A stretch of DNA of 64,000 nt, from NCBI RefSeq assembly GCF_029760915.1, contig NZ_CP121685.1, positions 1,214,001-1,278,000 of the forward strand. Reading direction: 5' to 3'. Below are positions 55,301 to 62,742 of the stretch, piece after piece (the first letter of the stretch is position 1; each line of letters opens with the position of its first letter). Position numbers and translations under genes: made by a program. The stretch is from Olleya sp. YS (GTDB taxonomy: Bacteria > Bacteroidota > Bacteroidia > Flavobacteriales > Flavobacteriaceae). Under the pieces are notes generated by a model. It was not told where the DNA came from and searched no databases. It saw nothing but the letters and a program-made list of their open reading frames with translations.

Positions 55301-57954
55301 TCAAACGTATGACTTTCATCTGTAAAAAAGGAACCATAAGCTTTACCTTGAGGCGATTTTAAGCCAACAAAGGACTTGTAAGGTGCGTAAGGCATCGTAA
55401 AGGCGTCCATAGAAAAATCACCTCCATTTTCAAAAGCACGCACTAAAAACTGTGCGTTTAACATACCAGGAGCATCTTGACCAATACTAAGGTTTTTAGT
55501 GATGTTAGCTAAACCTTCTGCGTCAACATTACCTTCAAAAACGGTAACTTCTTCTGTATTAAATGTTTTAGAAGGATCTCTAAAGATATAATCTTTGTAA
55601 TTCTCAAAACCAGAGTAAGATGTGCTAAATTTGGCTTTTACTTCTGCTTTAATGTTTTTTGCTGGCGCACCATGTAACCAGTTTACTGCTAGCTTTCCGT
55701 TTAAAGGCGAGTTAGATTTAAGGACATCATCTTCAAAATCTATTTTAATTTTTAGTCGGTTTGGTTTAACTGTTTCAACTTTAAGTCCTTTGTAGAATTT
55801 TGCACCACCAACACTAACTTTAGCATTCCAGTTTCCTGTTTTATCTTCTGTTGACGTTGGGATGGTAAACTGATAGAAATTATTGACGCTATTATTAGTA
55901 ATGTTTTTGAATGCTAATTTTCCATTAGCATCAGTCACTTCTAATTTAACAGGGTGACTTTTAGGTAATTTGTTTGCATTATCATTTAGCATAAACGTTA
56001 AATGAATAGAATCTCCTGGTCGCCACACACCACGTTCGGTATAAATGTAGCCTTTTAATCCACGTTGTAAGGTAGTACCAGACACATCAAATTTACTAAG
56101 TGAAAGTGAGTTCCCGTCGCGTAATTTCACGTAAGTGTAATTATTGCTTTTTGAAACTATTGCAAATGCAGCCAAATTATTTGATTTAATTTTTGCTAAA
56201 CCGTCACTATCTGTATTTGTTGTTGCTAATTCTTGTTGTTGGAAATTATATAGAGTGATTTTTGCTCCAGATTCTGGATTGGTATTTAAAATATTAGTGA
56301 CAGCAAAATGATATGTATTACTGGCTCCTTTTTTTACAATTGCACCTAAATTAGAACCAATTAAATTTTGAGAAATTACTTTATTAGAGCTATAATACGC
56401 CTCATGACATGGGTTGTTACGCTCTTGCCAATTATAGTTATTATTACGATAGCTGTAAGTGATATTATCCCAATATTCTTCTTCTTTTAAGTCTTCATCT
56501 TCGGTGTCTGTATAGCTGTAATCACCATCATAATAGTAATCGTCTTCGTAATAATATTCGTCTTCATAGTACTCATCTTCTTCATTATCACTCGATATAT
56601 TGGCATTAGCGTCACAATCGTATAACGAATAGTCTTTTTTGTAATCTAGTTCTACTCTGTAAATTGCTCCAGGATCTGCTTTTATATATTTAGACAGGTC
56701 AATGCTGTATGTTTTCCATTTGCCATCATTTTCTAATGGATTTTCTATTAGTGTAATAGTATGTTTTGCTATACGTCTTCCAACACGTCTAATTTGGTTA
56801 GAGTTATTACTTTCTAAATTATTGTCTTGTAAAAATTGTAGGACATTGTTCTCAAAAATCTTTATAATTCTAACATCTACAGCACTTAAATTTACCGATT
56901 CGAAGTTGAATTTTAATTCTTGCGAGTTTGGTAAAATCACACCACTATTAATTAGTTTTACTTGTGGTTTAACGTCTTCAAAAGCTATAGTTTCACTAAA
57001 CGGTGTTTTTAATTTATAACCATCTGTATTTTGAATTCCTTGAAACACATCTACTTGTACATTGCCAGTAATTTTTGATTCTGGATAGACTTTTAAAATG
57101 TTACCATTGACAATAAACTTTGGGGTTTTACTATTTTGAATGGTTACCAATCCATCAAAATTTTGTTGTTTTTTGATTGGGTCTGAAAAGTTGATAGATA
57201 AGTATTGTTCTGGAGTTTGTATGACAGTAACATTGGTTATTTTAAAATTATTTTTTCCAGGAATGGCAACTGTGTTTTCTCCAGAATTATCAGCTTTAAT
57301 AGATTTTCCGTTCCATTTTACTAGTATTTCAGAATCTTCTACTTGACGGTTAATACTGTCTATTTTAAATTCGAAATATTTTGAAGGTTGACTTTTCTCA
57401 TTCCATTCAATCTTCAAATTCTTTCCTTTTTGTGAGGCTTCAATCAATTGTTTTGCTTGGTCTAAAGTAATGACATCAGATGCTTTTACAATTCCTAATA
57501 AGTATTGCCATTCTTTAGAATACGATTGTAAATCGTTAGTTTCAATATTAAAATTTGGAGTGATGGTTTTAAACTGAAAGGTGTATTTGTCAAATTCTTT
57601 TGGGATGTCTTTATATAACTTACCTAAATTTATAGTAACTGCATATTCTGTATCTGATTTTAGGTTTTCATCAGGAACAAATTTTATAGAATGGTCATTA
57701 ACAACAATTACTTTTCCTTCTACATATGGTGAAATTTTAAAAACATCGTCTTCTAATATTTGATCGGCTTCCCAACCTTCAACAACTTTAGCTAAATTTA
57801 TGTTGATGTTATCTGTTACAGAGATTCTACCAGAGGTAGTGTAACTAATATAATCTCTAAATTTAAATAAGTTATCCGTTTCGGTTTTTTTTTGTTTGCA
57901 AGAAATTACTAGAGTGAAGATAAGAAGGATGGAGAAAAACGATTTTAACTGCAT
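52375..57954 (-). CDS. Alpha-2-macroglobulin family lipoprotein with thioester motif
   Basis: A bacterial alpha-2-macroglobulin of 1859 residues, thought to trap proteases covalently in the periplasm, and often paired with PBP1C. The lipoprotein signal ends at Cys19 (LLIFTLVISC). N-terminal Ig-like/MG domains (to about 400) precede an unusual Asp/Glu/Tyr-rich stretch (about 445-500), then MG2-type domains (GYIYTERGVWRPGDSIHLTFML), a bait-type region, and the A2M core. The thioester motif Gly-Cys-Val-Glu-Gln (YPHGCVEQTTS) is near residue 1416, so the covalent trap chemistry is preserved; the helical thioester domain follows (GGMSYWMGENNTNDWGTSYAGHF). A C-terminal receptor-like beta domain ends the protein. 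pbpC is on the same strand but 3.1 kb away. Confidence 0.93.
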   Translation of the reverse strand: MQLKSFFSILLIFTLVISCKQKKTETDNLFKFRDYISYTTSGRISVTDNININLAKVVEGWEADQILEDDVFKISPYVEGKVIVVNDHSIKFVPDENLKSDTEYAVTINLGKLYKDIPKEFDKYTFQFKTITPNFNIETNDLQSYSKEWQYLLGIVKASDVITLDQAKQLIEASQKGKNLKIEWNEKSQPSKYFEFKIDSINRQVEDSEILVKWNGKSIKADNSGENTVAIPGKNNFKITNVTVIQTPEQYLSINFSDPIKKQQNFDGLVTIQNSKTPKFIVNGNILKVYPESKITGNVQVDVFQGIQNTDGYKLKTPFSETIAFEDVKPQVKLINSGVILPNSQELKFNFESVNLSAVDVRIIKIFENNVLQFLQDNNLESNNSNQIRRVGRRIAKHTITLIENPLENDGKWKTYSIDLSKYIKADPGAIYRVELDYKKDYSLYDCDANANISSDNEEDEYYEDEYYYEDDYYYDGDYSYTDTEDEDLKEEEYWDNITYSYRNNNYNWQERNNPCHEAYYSSNKVISQNLIGSNLGAIVKKGASNTYHFAVTNILNTNPESGAKITLYNFQQQELATTNTDSDGLAKIKSNNLAAFAIVSKSNNYTYVKLRDGNSLSLSKFDVSGTTLQRGLKGYIYTERGVWRPGDSIHLTFMLNDNANKLPKSHPVKLEVTDANGKLAFKNITNNSVNNFYQFTIPTSTEDKTGNWNAKVSVGGAKFYKGLKVETVKPNRLKIKIDFEDDVLKSNSPLNGKLAVNWLHGAPAKNIKAEVKAKFSTSYSGFENYKDYIFRDPSKTFNTEEVTVFEGNVDAEGLANITKNLSIGQDAPGMLNAQFLVRAFENGGDFSMDAFTMPYAPYKSFVGLKSPQGKAYGSFFTDESHTFDLVTVDDQGKPIKRNNLEVKVYKIEWRWWWNSSYDNLSQYTSSSYHKPFLNSKINTSSNGKASFNIKVPDNEGGRYYITIKDPVSGHMTGRTAYFYKNWWQRQPSGDKEAAKMLVFAADKENYNVGETAKITFPSGTEGRALVSIENGSNVLQHKWVKTKKGETTVDIPITKEMAPNVFVNISLLQPHASTANDLPLRLFGVIPILVEDPNTKLEPEIKMPSVLKPEQEFEVFVSEKNNKAMTYTIAMVEEGLLDLTRFKTPNAWQSFYAREALGVKTWDVFDDVVGAYSGSIEQVFAIGGDGNAAAGKNKKANRFKPVVKFLGPFKLEAGGRQTHKIKLPNYVGAVRTMVVAGNNNTEAYGSTDKSVQVKKPLMVLATLPRKLSPGEKVTLPVTVFAMEPKVKNVSIKLKLSDGITVVGDKTKSLTFARPDEQMAYFELDVSKANGINTVEVIANGNGESSTYKVELDVENVNPMTSKGLNETLEANSTKTIDFSTFGVAGTNSATVEFSTLPPMDFTRRLEYLIRYPHGCVEQTTSSVFPQLFLQDIFDIPYKQKQSIQSNIENGIKRLGHFQRPNGGMSYWMGENNTNDWGTSYAGHFMLEAEKKGFVLPLTFKSNWLRYQKEAAQNWRPSYRTYNSDLAQAYRLYTLALAGSPDLAAMNRLREFSEISNEAKWRLAAAYALARQTEASNKVSSTANIEFKAPRYNYYTYGSVDRNRAMALETMILTKDKRVKDLSETIARSLSSDSWMSTQSTAYSLLAMAKMVNASGGKAMKLNYTINGKTESMDTKSAIAVRPLVVNDGNNSITIKNDKENRVYVTVLNSGKLPLGQELEEQRGLTASVVYKDLKGNKIDISKLQQGQDFVATVQVTNSKNYSVNDVALTQIFPSGWEIVNTRFTAFGASTSSQARFTDIRDDRVNFYFDLGKNQTKTFNVMLNASYLGTYYLPGIQAEAMYDNDFLVRNKGQWVEVEK

Positions 57955-58070
57955 AGGATTGAAGGTTATAAGATGAAAATATTTAACAGGAAGATACTTG
58001 TTAAATAAATTACGTTGATTTTAAAGGTTTTAGTCTGTGACTGATTGTTAAAGTTATTATAAAGTTGAAA

Positions 58071-59117
58071 TTACTCCTTGTAAATCCCAATATACAGCTC
58101 GCCTTTATCATTCATTGATGCTCTGTACATGCCAGCAGTATTAAAGTCCATGACCATGTCACCATTTTTATCTACAGCAATAATTCCGCCATTACCTCCT
58201 AGATTTGGTACTTTTTTCTGTATAACTTCATTTGCTGCTTCCTGTAGTGATAAGCCTTTATACTCCATCAAAGCAGAAATATCATGAGCTACCGTTGCAC
58301 GTATAAAAAACTCGCCCCAACCAGTTCCAGACACAGCGCAAGTGGCATTATTGGCATAAGTACCTGCTCCAATAATCGGTACATCACCAACGCGTCCAAA
58401 ACGCTTGTTAGTCATCCCACCAGTTGAGGTTCCTGCTGCTAAGTTTCCTGATTTATCTAAAGCAACACAACCAACTGTTCCAAATTTTGAATCTTTGATA
58501 GTATCATCATAAAATGCAATTGTTTTCTCTTTATTTGCTTCTCTTTCCTTTACTCTTTTAAGCGAATTTAACCTATTTTCGGTTTTAAAATAGTCTTGAT
58601 TAACTAATTCTAAACCTTGTTCTTTCGCATATGTTTCCGCTCCATGTCCTGCCATCATAACATGAGGAGACACTTCCATTATTTTTCGTGCTAAATTAAT
58701 TGGATTTTTTACGGTCTTTGTTCCTGCAGAAGCACCAGCATTTAAGCTTTTCCCATCCATTATAGAAGCGTCTAATTCTATGGTTTCTTCATTCGTAAAA
58801 ACAGCCCCTTTCCCTGCATTAAATAAAGGCGAATCTTCTAACACATTTATTGTTTTTTCTACAGCGTCTAAACTAGAACCACCTTGTTTTAAAATGTCAT
58901 ATCCAACTTTAATAGCTTCTTCTAATTTAGCTTTGTATTGTGCTTCTTTTTCATCGGACATATTTTTTTTTAAAATGGTTCCTGCACCACCATGGATGAC
59001 AATTGCAAAGTCATTAACTGTTGTTTCGGTTGCAGTTGATTTTTCAACAGTGTCAGGAGTATTTTTACAAGTTAATAGAAGCGTAAATAAACAAGAAATT
59101 AAGAGCAGTTTTTTCAT
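58071..59117 (-). CDS. Isoaspartyl peptidase / L-asparaginase, lipoprotein form
   Basis: An N-terminal-nucleophile (Ntn) hydrolase of the plant-type asparaginase/IaaA family, 348 residues. The lipoprotein signal (LLLISCLFTLLLTC, Cys17) places it outside the cytoplasm. Seen: AIVIHGGAGTILKKNM at the N terminus of the domain, GKGAVFTNEETIELDASIMDG, the autocleavage site just before Thr in FGTVGCVALDKSGNLAAGTSTGGMTNKRFGRVGDVPIIGAGTYA, and the late GNGGIIAVDKNGDMVMDFNT. The enzyme hydrolyses isoaspartyl dipeptides and asparagine after self-cleavage. It has its own divergent region with the next gene. Confidence 0.92.
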   Translation of the reverse strand: MKKLLLISCLFTLLLTCKNTPDTVEKSTATETTVNDFAIVIHGGAGTILKKNMSDEKEAQYKAKLEEAIKVGYDILKQGGSSLDAVEKTINVLEDSPLFNAGKGAVFTNEETIELDASIMDGKSLNAGASAGTKTVKNPINLARKIMEVSPHVMMAGHGAETYAKEQGLELVNQDYFKTENRLNSLKRVKEREANKEKTIAFYDDTIKDSKFGTVGCVALDKSGNLAAGTSTGGMTNKRFGRVGDVPIIGAGTYANNATCAVSGTGWGEFFIRATVAHDISALMEYKGLSLQEAANEVIQKKVPNLGGNGGIIAVDKNGDMVMDFNTAGMYRASMNDKGELYIGIYKE

Positions 59118-59238
59118 TTTATAAAGGTTTTAGTCATGCATTAAAGTTAGCAATTTTTGAAGCGTATTACATCTTAAAAATCAAGGAAATATTAGTATCT
59201 TCGCTAAAAATTAAATAATTCGTAAAAAACACAGAAAT

Positions 59239-60792
59239 ATGCAAGCAATTTCAGCTGATTTCGGAATAAAAGTCGCCTTAAAACAACTAGGAATAAAAGA
59301 TATAAATCATGGTACTTCTACAGGATCTAATAACTTTGGAAGTGGAGAATTAATTGAGAGCTATTCGCCAGTTGATGGTAAATTAATCGCCAAAGTATCT
59401 ACAACTACTGTTGAAGATTATAATAAAGTTATGGATGCTGCAACTTCTGCATTCAAAACATTTAGAACAATGCCAGCGCCTCAACGAGGTGAAATTGTAC
59501 GTCAATTTGGAAATAAATTAAGAGAATTAAAAGAACCATTAGGTAAGTTAGTATCTTATGAAATGGGTAAATCCTTACAGGAAGGCTATGGCGAAGTTCA
59601 AGAAATGATTGATATCTGTGACTTTGCGGTAGGCTTATCACGTCAGTTAAACGGTCAAACTATTCCATCTGAGCGTCCAGGTCACGTTATGCGCGAGCAG
59701 TGGCACTCACTAGGAGTTGTCGGTATTATTTCTGCATTTAATTTTCCAGTAGCAGTTTGGGCATGGAATACTGCTTTAGCTTGGGTTTGTGGAGATACCT
59801 GTGTTTGGAAAGCTTCTGAAAAAACTCCAGTTTGCGCAGTAGCTTGTCAAAATATTATTGCAGAAGTTTTAAAAGATAATAATCTACCAGAAGGTATTTC
59901 TTGTATTATAAATGGAGATTATAGAGTGGGAGAATTTATGACAACAGATCATAGAATTCCATTAGTATCTGCAACAGGATCAACTAGAATGGGTCGCATT
60001 GTTGGTGCAACCGTAGCCGAGCGTTTTGGAAAATCGTTATTAGAATTAGGAGGTAACAACGCCATTATTATTACACCAACTGCAGACTTAAAAGTGGTGG
60101 TGCCTGGTGCTGTTTTTGGAGCTGTTGGAACTTGCGGTCAACGTTGTACATCTACTAGACGTTTGATTATTCACGAATCGGTTTATGATACAGTAAGAGA
60201 TGCAATTGTTGGAGCATACAAACAATTAACTATTGGTAACCCATTAGATGAGAAAAACCATATAGGGCCATTAATAGATAAAGATGCGGTAAACACGTAT
60301 TTAGCTGCAATAGAAAAAGCAAAAGCAGAAGGCGGAAACGTACTTGTTGAAGGAGGCGTTTTAGAAGGCGAAGGTTATGAGTCTGGATGTTATGTTAAAC
60401 CAGCAATAATTGAAGCTAAAAACGATTTTGAAATTGTACAGTCAGAAACTTTTGCACCTGTTTTGTACTTAATAAAATATTCTGGAGATGTTGAAGAGGC
60501 TATTGAAATTCAAAATGGTGTTGCACAAGGGTTATCTTCTGCGATTATGACCAACGAAATGAAAGAAGCAGAGAAATTCTTATCCTTTGCTGGATCGGAT
60601 TGCGGTATTGCAAATGTCAATATTGGAACATCTGGTGCTGAAATTGGAGGTGCTTTTGGAGGTGAAAAAGAGACAGGTGGAGGACGTGAGTCTGGATCTG
60701 ATGCTTGGAAAATCTATATGAGACGTCAAACCAATACAGTAAATTATTCAGACGAATTGCCTTTAGCCCAAGGAATTAAGTTTGATTTATAA
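59239..60792 (+). CDS. Aldehyde dehydrogenase, ALDH7/aminoadipate-semialdehyde type
   Basis: A 517-residue NAD-dependent dehydrogenase. The N terminus (LKQLGIKDINHGTSTGS) and the GSGELIESYSPVDGKLIAKVSTTT segment are typical of the ALDH7A1/AmaB group, which oxidises L-2-aminoadipate-6-semialdehyde (piperideine-6-carboxylate) in lysine degradation. Seen: SAFNFPVAVWAWNTALAWVCGDTCVWK, the glutamate in LELGGNNAIIITP, the catalytic Cys in FGAVGTCGQRCTSTRR, and the C-terminal GAFGGEKETGGGRESGSDAWK. A -7-like TATCTTCG at 59196-59203 is a one-mismatch promoter element. No other lysine-catabolic gene is visible in the window. Confidence 0.9.
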   Translation: MQAISADFGIKVALKQLGIKDINHGTSTGSNNFGSGELIESYSPVDGKLIAKVSTTTVEDYNKVMDAATSAFKTFRTMPAPQRGEIVRQFGNKLRELKEPLGKLVSYEMGKSLQEGYGEVQEMIDICDFAVGLSRQLNGQTIPSERPGHVMREQWHSLGVVGIISAFNFPVAVWAWNTALAWVCGDTCVWKASEKTPVCAVACQNIIAEVLKDNNLPEGISCIINGDYRVGEFMTTDHRIPLVSATGSTRMGRIVGATVAERFGKSLLELGGNNAIIITPTADLKVVVPGAVFGAVGTCGQRCTSTRRLIIHESVYDTVRDAIVGAYKQLTIGNPLDEKNHIGPLIDKDAVNTYLAAIEKAKAEGGNVLVEGGVLEGEGYESGCYVKPAIIEAKNDFEIVQSETFAPVLYLIKYSGDVEEAIEIQNGVAQGLSSAIMTNEMKEAEKFLSFAGSDCGIANVNIGTSGAEIGGAFGGEKETGGGRESGSDAWKIYMRRQTNTVNYSDELPLAQGIKFDL

Positions 60793-60816
60793 TATTTTTT
60801 CGCTAAAGCGGAAGTT

Positions 60817-60845
60817 AAGCCACATCCAAAAGATGTGGCTTTTTT
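60817..60845 (+). terminator. Intrinsic terminator of the aldehyde dehydrogenase gene
   Basis: AAGCCACATC (60817-60826) and GATGTGGCTT (60832-60841) form a perfect 10-bp stem with loop CAAAA, followed by a T-run, 25 bp after the stop. Confidence 0.9.
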
Positions 60846-60983
60846 ATTGCATAATTTTTTAAGCTAACTTTTTATGTAGTTTATCGATTTTTATCAGTTA
60901 TAAATTTATTTAAATAATAGAAGTCTTAAAATTCTGTCATTTTTTTAATAACTTGATAATCATTAACTTAAAAACCAACCATA

Positions 60984-61928
60984 ATGAGTAAAAAAACCGG
61001 ATATCTTCTTGGGATTTTACTGACCATTATTCTGGGTACAATTCTGTACTGGTTTTTCTGTTGTAAACCCTGTTTGGAAGCTAAAAATAAACCTTCTACA
61101 ATAGCAACAGAAAATGAAGATACGTCAGTAAAAACAGACCCAACACCAGTAACCATAAATACATTTAAAGTTATGGATGCTGATGGTGATTTAGATTTTG
61201 ATATTTATGAAAATCTAAACTTTAATACTTCAAGTGCTTCAATTATAACTCCCGTTTCTTTAGCGGTTGATAGTAGCGCTACACAATTAGTAAATTATTA
61301 CAAAGACAATCCTAGTAAATTACTAGATATTTATGGGCATTACAGAAGTGACGAAAGTAATAACTCTGTATTTCCTACGCTAGGATTAGCTAGAGCAAAT
61401 TCAGCTAAAAATTACTTAGTATCTAAAGGGATGTTGTCTAAATCTATAAATACCTACGGTAAACTAGATGATAATTTTAATCCAGATTTAGATGGTGTTC
61501 TACATGGACCTTTAAGTTACGTAGTTAACACTTTAGAAGAAGGTGATAGAAGTGGTGAAGATGAGATGAAAGCTCTTGGAGACACCATTAAAGCGGATCC
61601 ATTAGTACTGTATTTTGATACAGCTCAAGCGTCTATTAATCTCACTGATCAACAACGTCAAAAAGTAGCAAATATGATTAGGTATATAGACCATGTAGAA
61701 GGTGCATCAATAAGCGTTATAGGTCACACAGATAATACTGGAAGTAGAACAACTAATACTAGGTTGGGTCTAAACCGAGCAGATTTTGCTAAAAACTACT
61801 TAGTAGAAAATGGGATTTCTGGAGACAAAATTAATTCTTCTTCTAAAGGACCTGATCAACCAATTGCTGATAATGCAACAGAGGAAGGAAGAGCAAAAAA
61901 TAGACGCGTAGTCGTAACCATTAACTAA
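60984..61928 (+). CDS. Membrane-anchored protein with two OmpA-like domains
   Basis: 314 residues. An N-terminal helix (about 6-26, GYLLGILLTIILGTILYWFF, followed by CCKPC) anchors it, so it is probably an inner-membrane protein facing the periplasm rather than an OmpA porin. A linker (30-60) leads to a degenerate OmpA-like domain (about 70-190, IYGHYRSDESNN ... LGLARANSAKNYLVSKGM) and then a canonical one (about 200-314, VIGHTDNTGSRTTNTRLGLNRADFAKNYLVENGI ... NRRVVVTIN). The first copy has lost the GHTD and NRR peptidoglycan-contact residues. It starts in its own transcription unit after a terminator and is followed 15 bp later by a membrane protein with an H3TH domain; the two are probably co-expressed. 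Confidence 0.85.
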   Translation: MSKKTGYLLGILLTIILGTILYWFFCCKPCLEAKNKPSTIATENEDTSVKTDPTPVTINTFKVMDADGDLDFDIYENLNFNTSSASIITPVSLAVDSSATQLVNYYKDNPSKLLDIYGHYRSDESNNSVFPTLGLARANSAKNYLVSKGMLSKSINTYGKLDDNFNPDLDGVLHGPLSYVVNTLEEGDRSGEDEMKALGDTIKADPLVLYFDTAQASINLTDQQRQKVANMIRYIDHVEGASISVIGHTDNTGSRTTNTRLGLNRADFAKNYLVENGISGDKINSSSKGPDQPIADNATEEGRAKNRRVVVTIN

Positions 61929-61943
61929 CAAAAAATAAAAATT

Positions 61944-62513
61944 ATGAATGTAGTATTAGCAATAAGTATTCCTTGCTGGTTAATTCCATTATTAGTAGGA
62001 GTTATAAGTGCAATTTTAGGCTATCTTCTTGGTAAATTTCTAGGAGGAGGTAGTGATAATAATGTAGACATAGATGTTTACAAAAACAGAATTAGTAAGC
62101 TGGAAACGGATTTAGCAGCTTGCCGAACAAGTAAGGAGGCTACCTCACGTTCTTCAGGAGCAGGAAACACAGTATCTTCGCTCGCAGCATCTACTGCTTC
62201 TGCTAAAACTGGAGTTGCTTTTGATGCAGCAGCAGCTAAAGCAGCGTTTGGTAAAAAAATTAAAGAAAACGATTTAACTGTTGTTGAAGGTATTGGACCA
62301 AAAATTCAAGAATTGTTTCATAACCATGATGTAAAAACATGGTCAGCATTAGCCAATTGTAGTGTAGAAAAATGCAAAGACGTTTTAAAAAGTGGAGGTA
62401 AACGTTTTGAAATGCATAAGCCAGGAACTTGGCCAGAACAAGCAGACCTTGCTGCTAAAGGGTTATGGCAAAAGCTAAAAGAATGGCAAGATCAATTAGA
62501 TGGTGGACGCTAA
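61944..62513 (+). CDS. Membrane-anchored protein with C-terminal H3TH (flap-endonuclease-like) domain
   Basis: 189 residues: an N-terminal hydrophobic helix (about 3-34, ending LLGKFLGGG), a short coiled coil (VYKNRISKLETDLAAC, about 44-60), an Ala/Ser-rich flexible linker (66-105), and a C-terminal helix-3-turn-helix domain (DLTVVEGIGPKIQELFHNHDVKTW ... HKPGTWPEQADLAAKGLWQKLKEWQ, about 108-185). The last part matches a family often labelled as predicted 5' DNA nuclease/flap-endonuclease-like, but the catalytic acidic cluster of true flap endonucleases is absent, so DNA or protein binding is more likely. It follows the double-OmpA gene by 15 bp and ends at a terminator. Confidence 0.8.
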   Translation: MNVVLAISIPCWLIPLLVGVISAILGYLLGKFLGGGSDNNVDIDVYKNRISKLETDLAACRTSKEATSRSSGAGNTVSSLAASTASAKTGVAFDAAAAKAAFGKKIKENDLTVVEGIGPKIQELFHNHDVKTWSALANCSVEKCKDVLKSGGKRFEMHKPGTWPEQADLAAKGLWQKLKEWQDQLDGGR

Positions 62514-62535
62514 AAGTCTATTATCTAGAAACAAA

Positions 62536-62570
62536 AAAAGCCAATATCTATATTTTAGATATTGGCTTTT
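62536..62570 (+). terminator. Intrinsic terminator of the OmpA/H3TH operon
   Basis: A perfect 15-bp stem: AAAAGCCAATATCTA (62536-62550) and TAGATATTGGCTTTT (62556-62570), loop TATTT, with A- and T-flanks. It is bidirectional in principle; on the plus strand it ends the OmpA/H3TH transcript. Confidence 0.9.
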
Positions 62571-62580
62571 CTAGTAATAT

Positions 62581-62627
62581 AAAACCTTAATTCAATGCCG
62601 AACTTGTATCGGGAGAATTAAGGTTTT
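62581..62627. terminator. Second long hairpin with extended apical region
   Basis: AAAACCTTAATTC (62581-62593) and GAATTAAGGTTTT (62615-62627) form a perfect 13-bp stem around a 21-nt apical region that contains a further CCG...CGG pair. A T-run follows on the plus strand. It directly follows the first terminator. A backup terminator is likely on either strand: on the minus strand it lies about 115 bp after the end of the AlbA_2 gene at 62743. The remaining about 115 bp of the gap hold nothing I recognise. Confidence 0.6.
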
Positions 62628-62742
62628 TTTGAAGTTGATTAATAGCATTACGAATATATACATATTAAACACTAGATTAAACAACTAATTTATAGATGGT
62701 AAGAAAAATTGTATAACTGGTCATTTTGCTTACTTCAGTATT

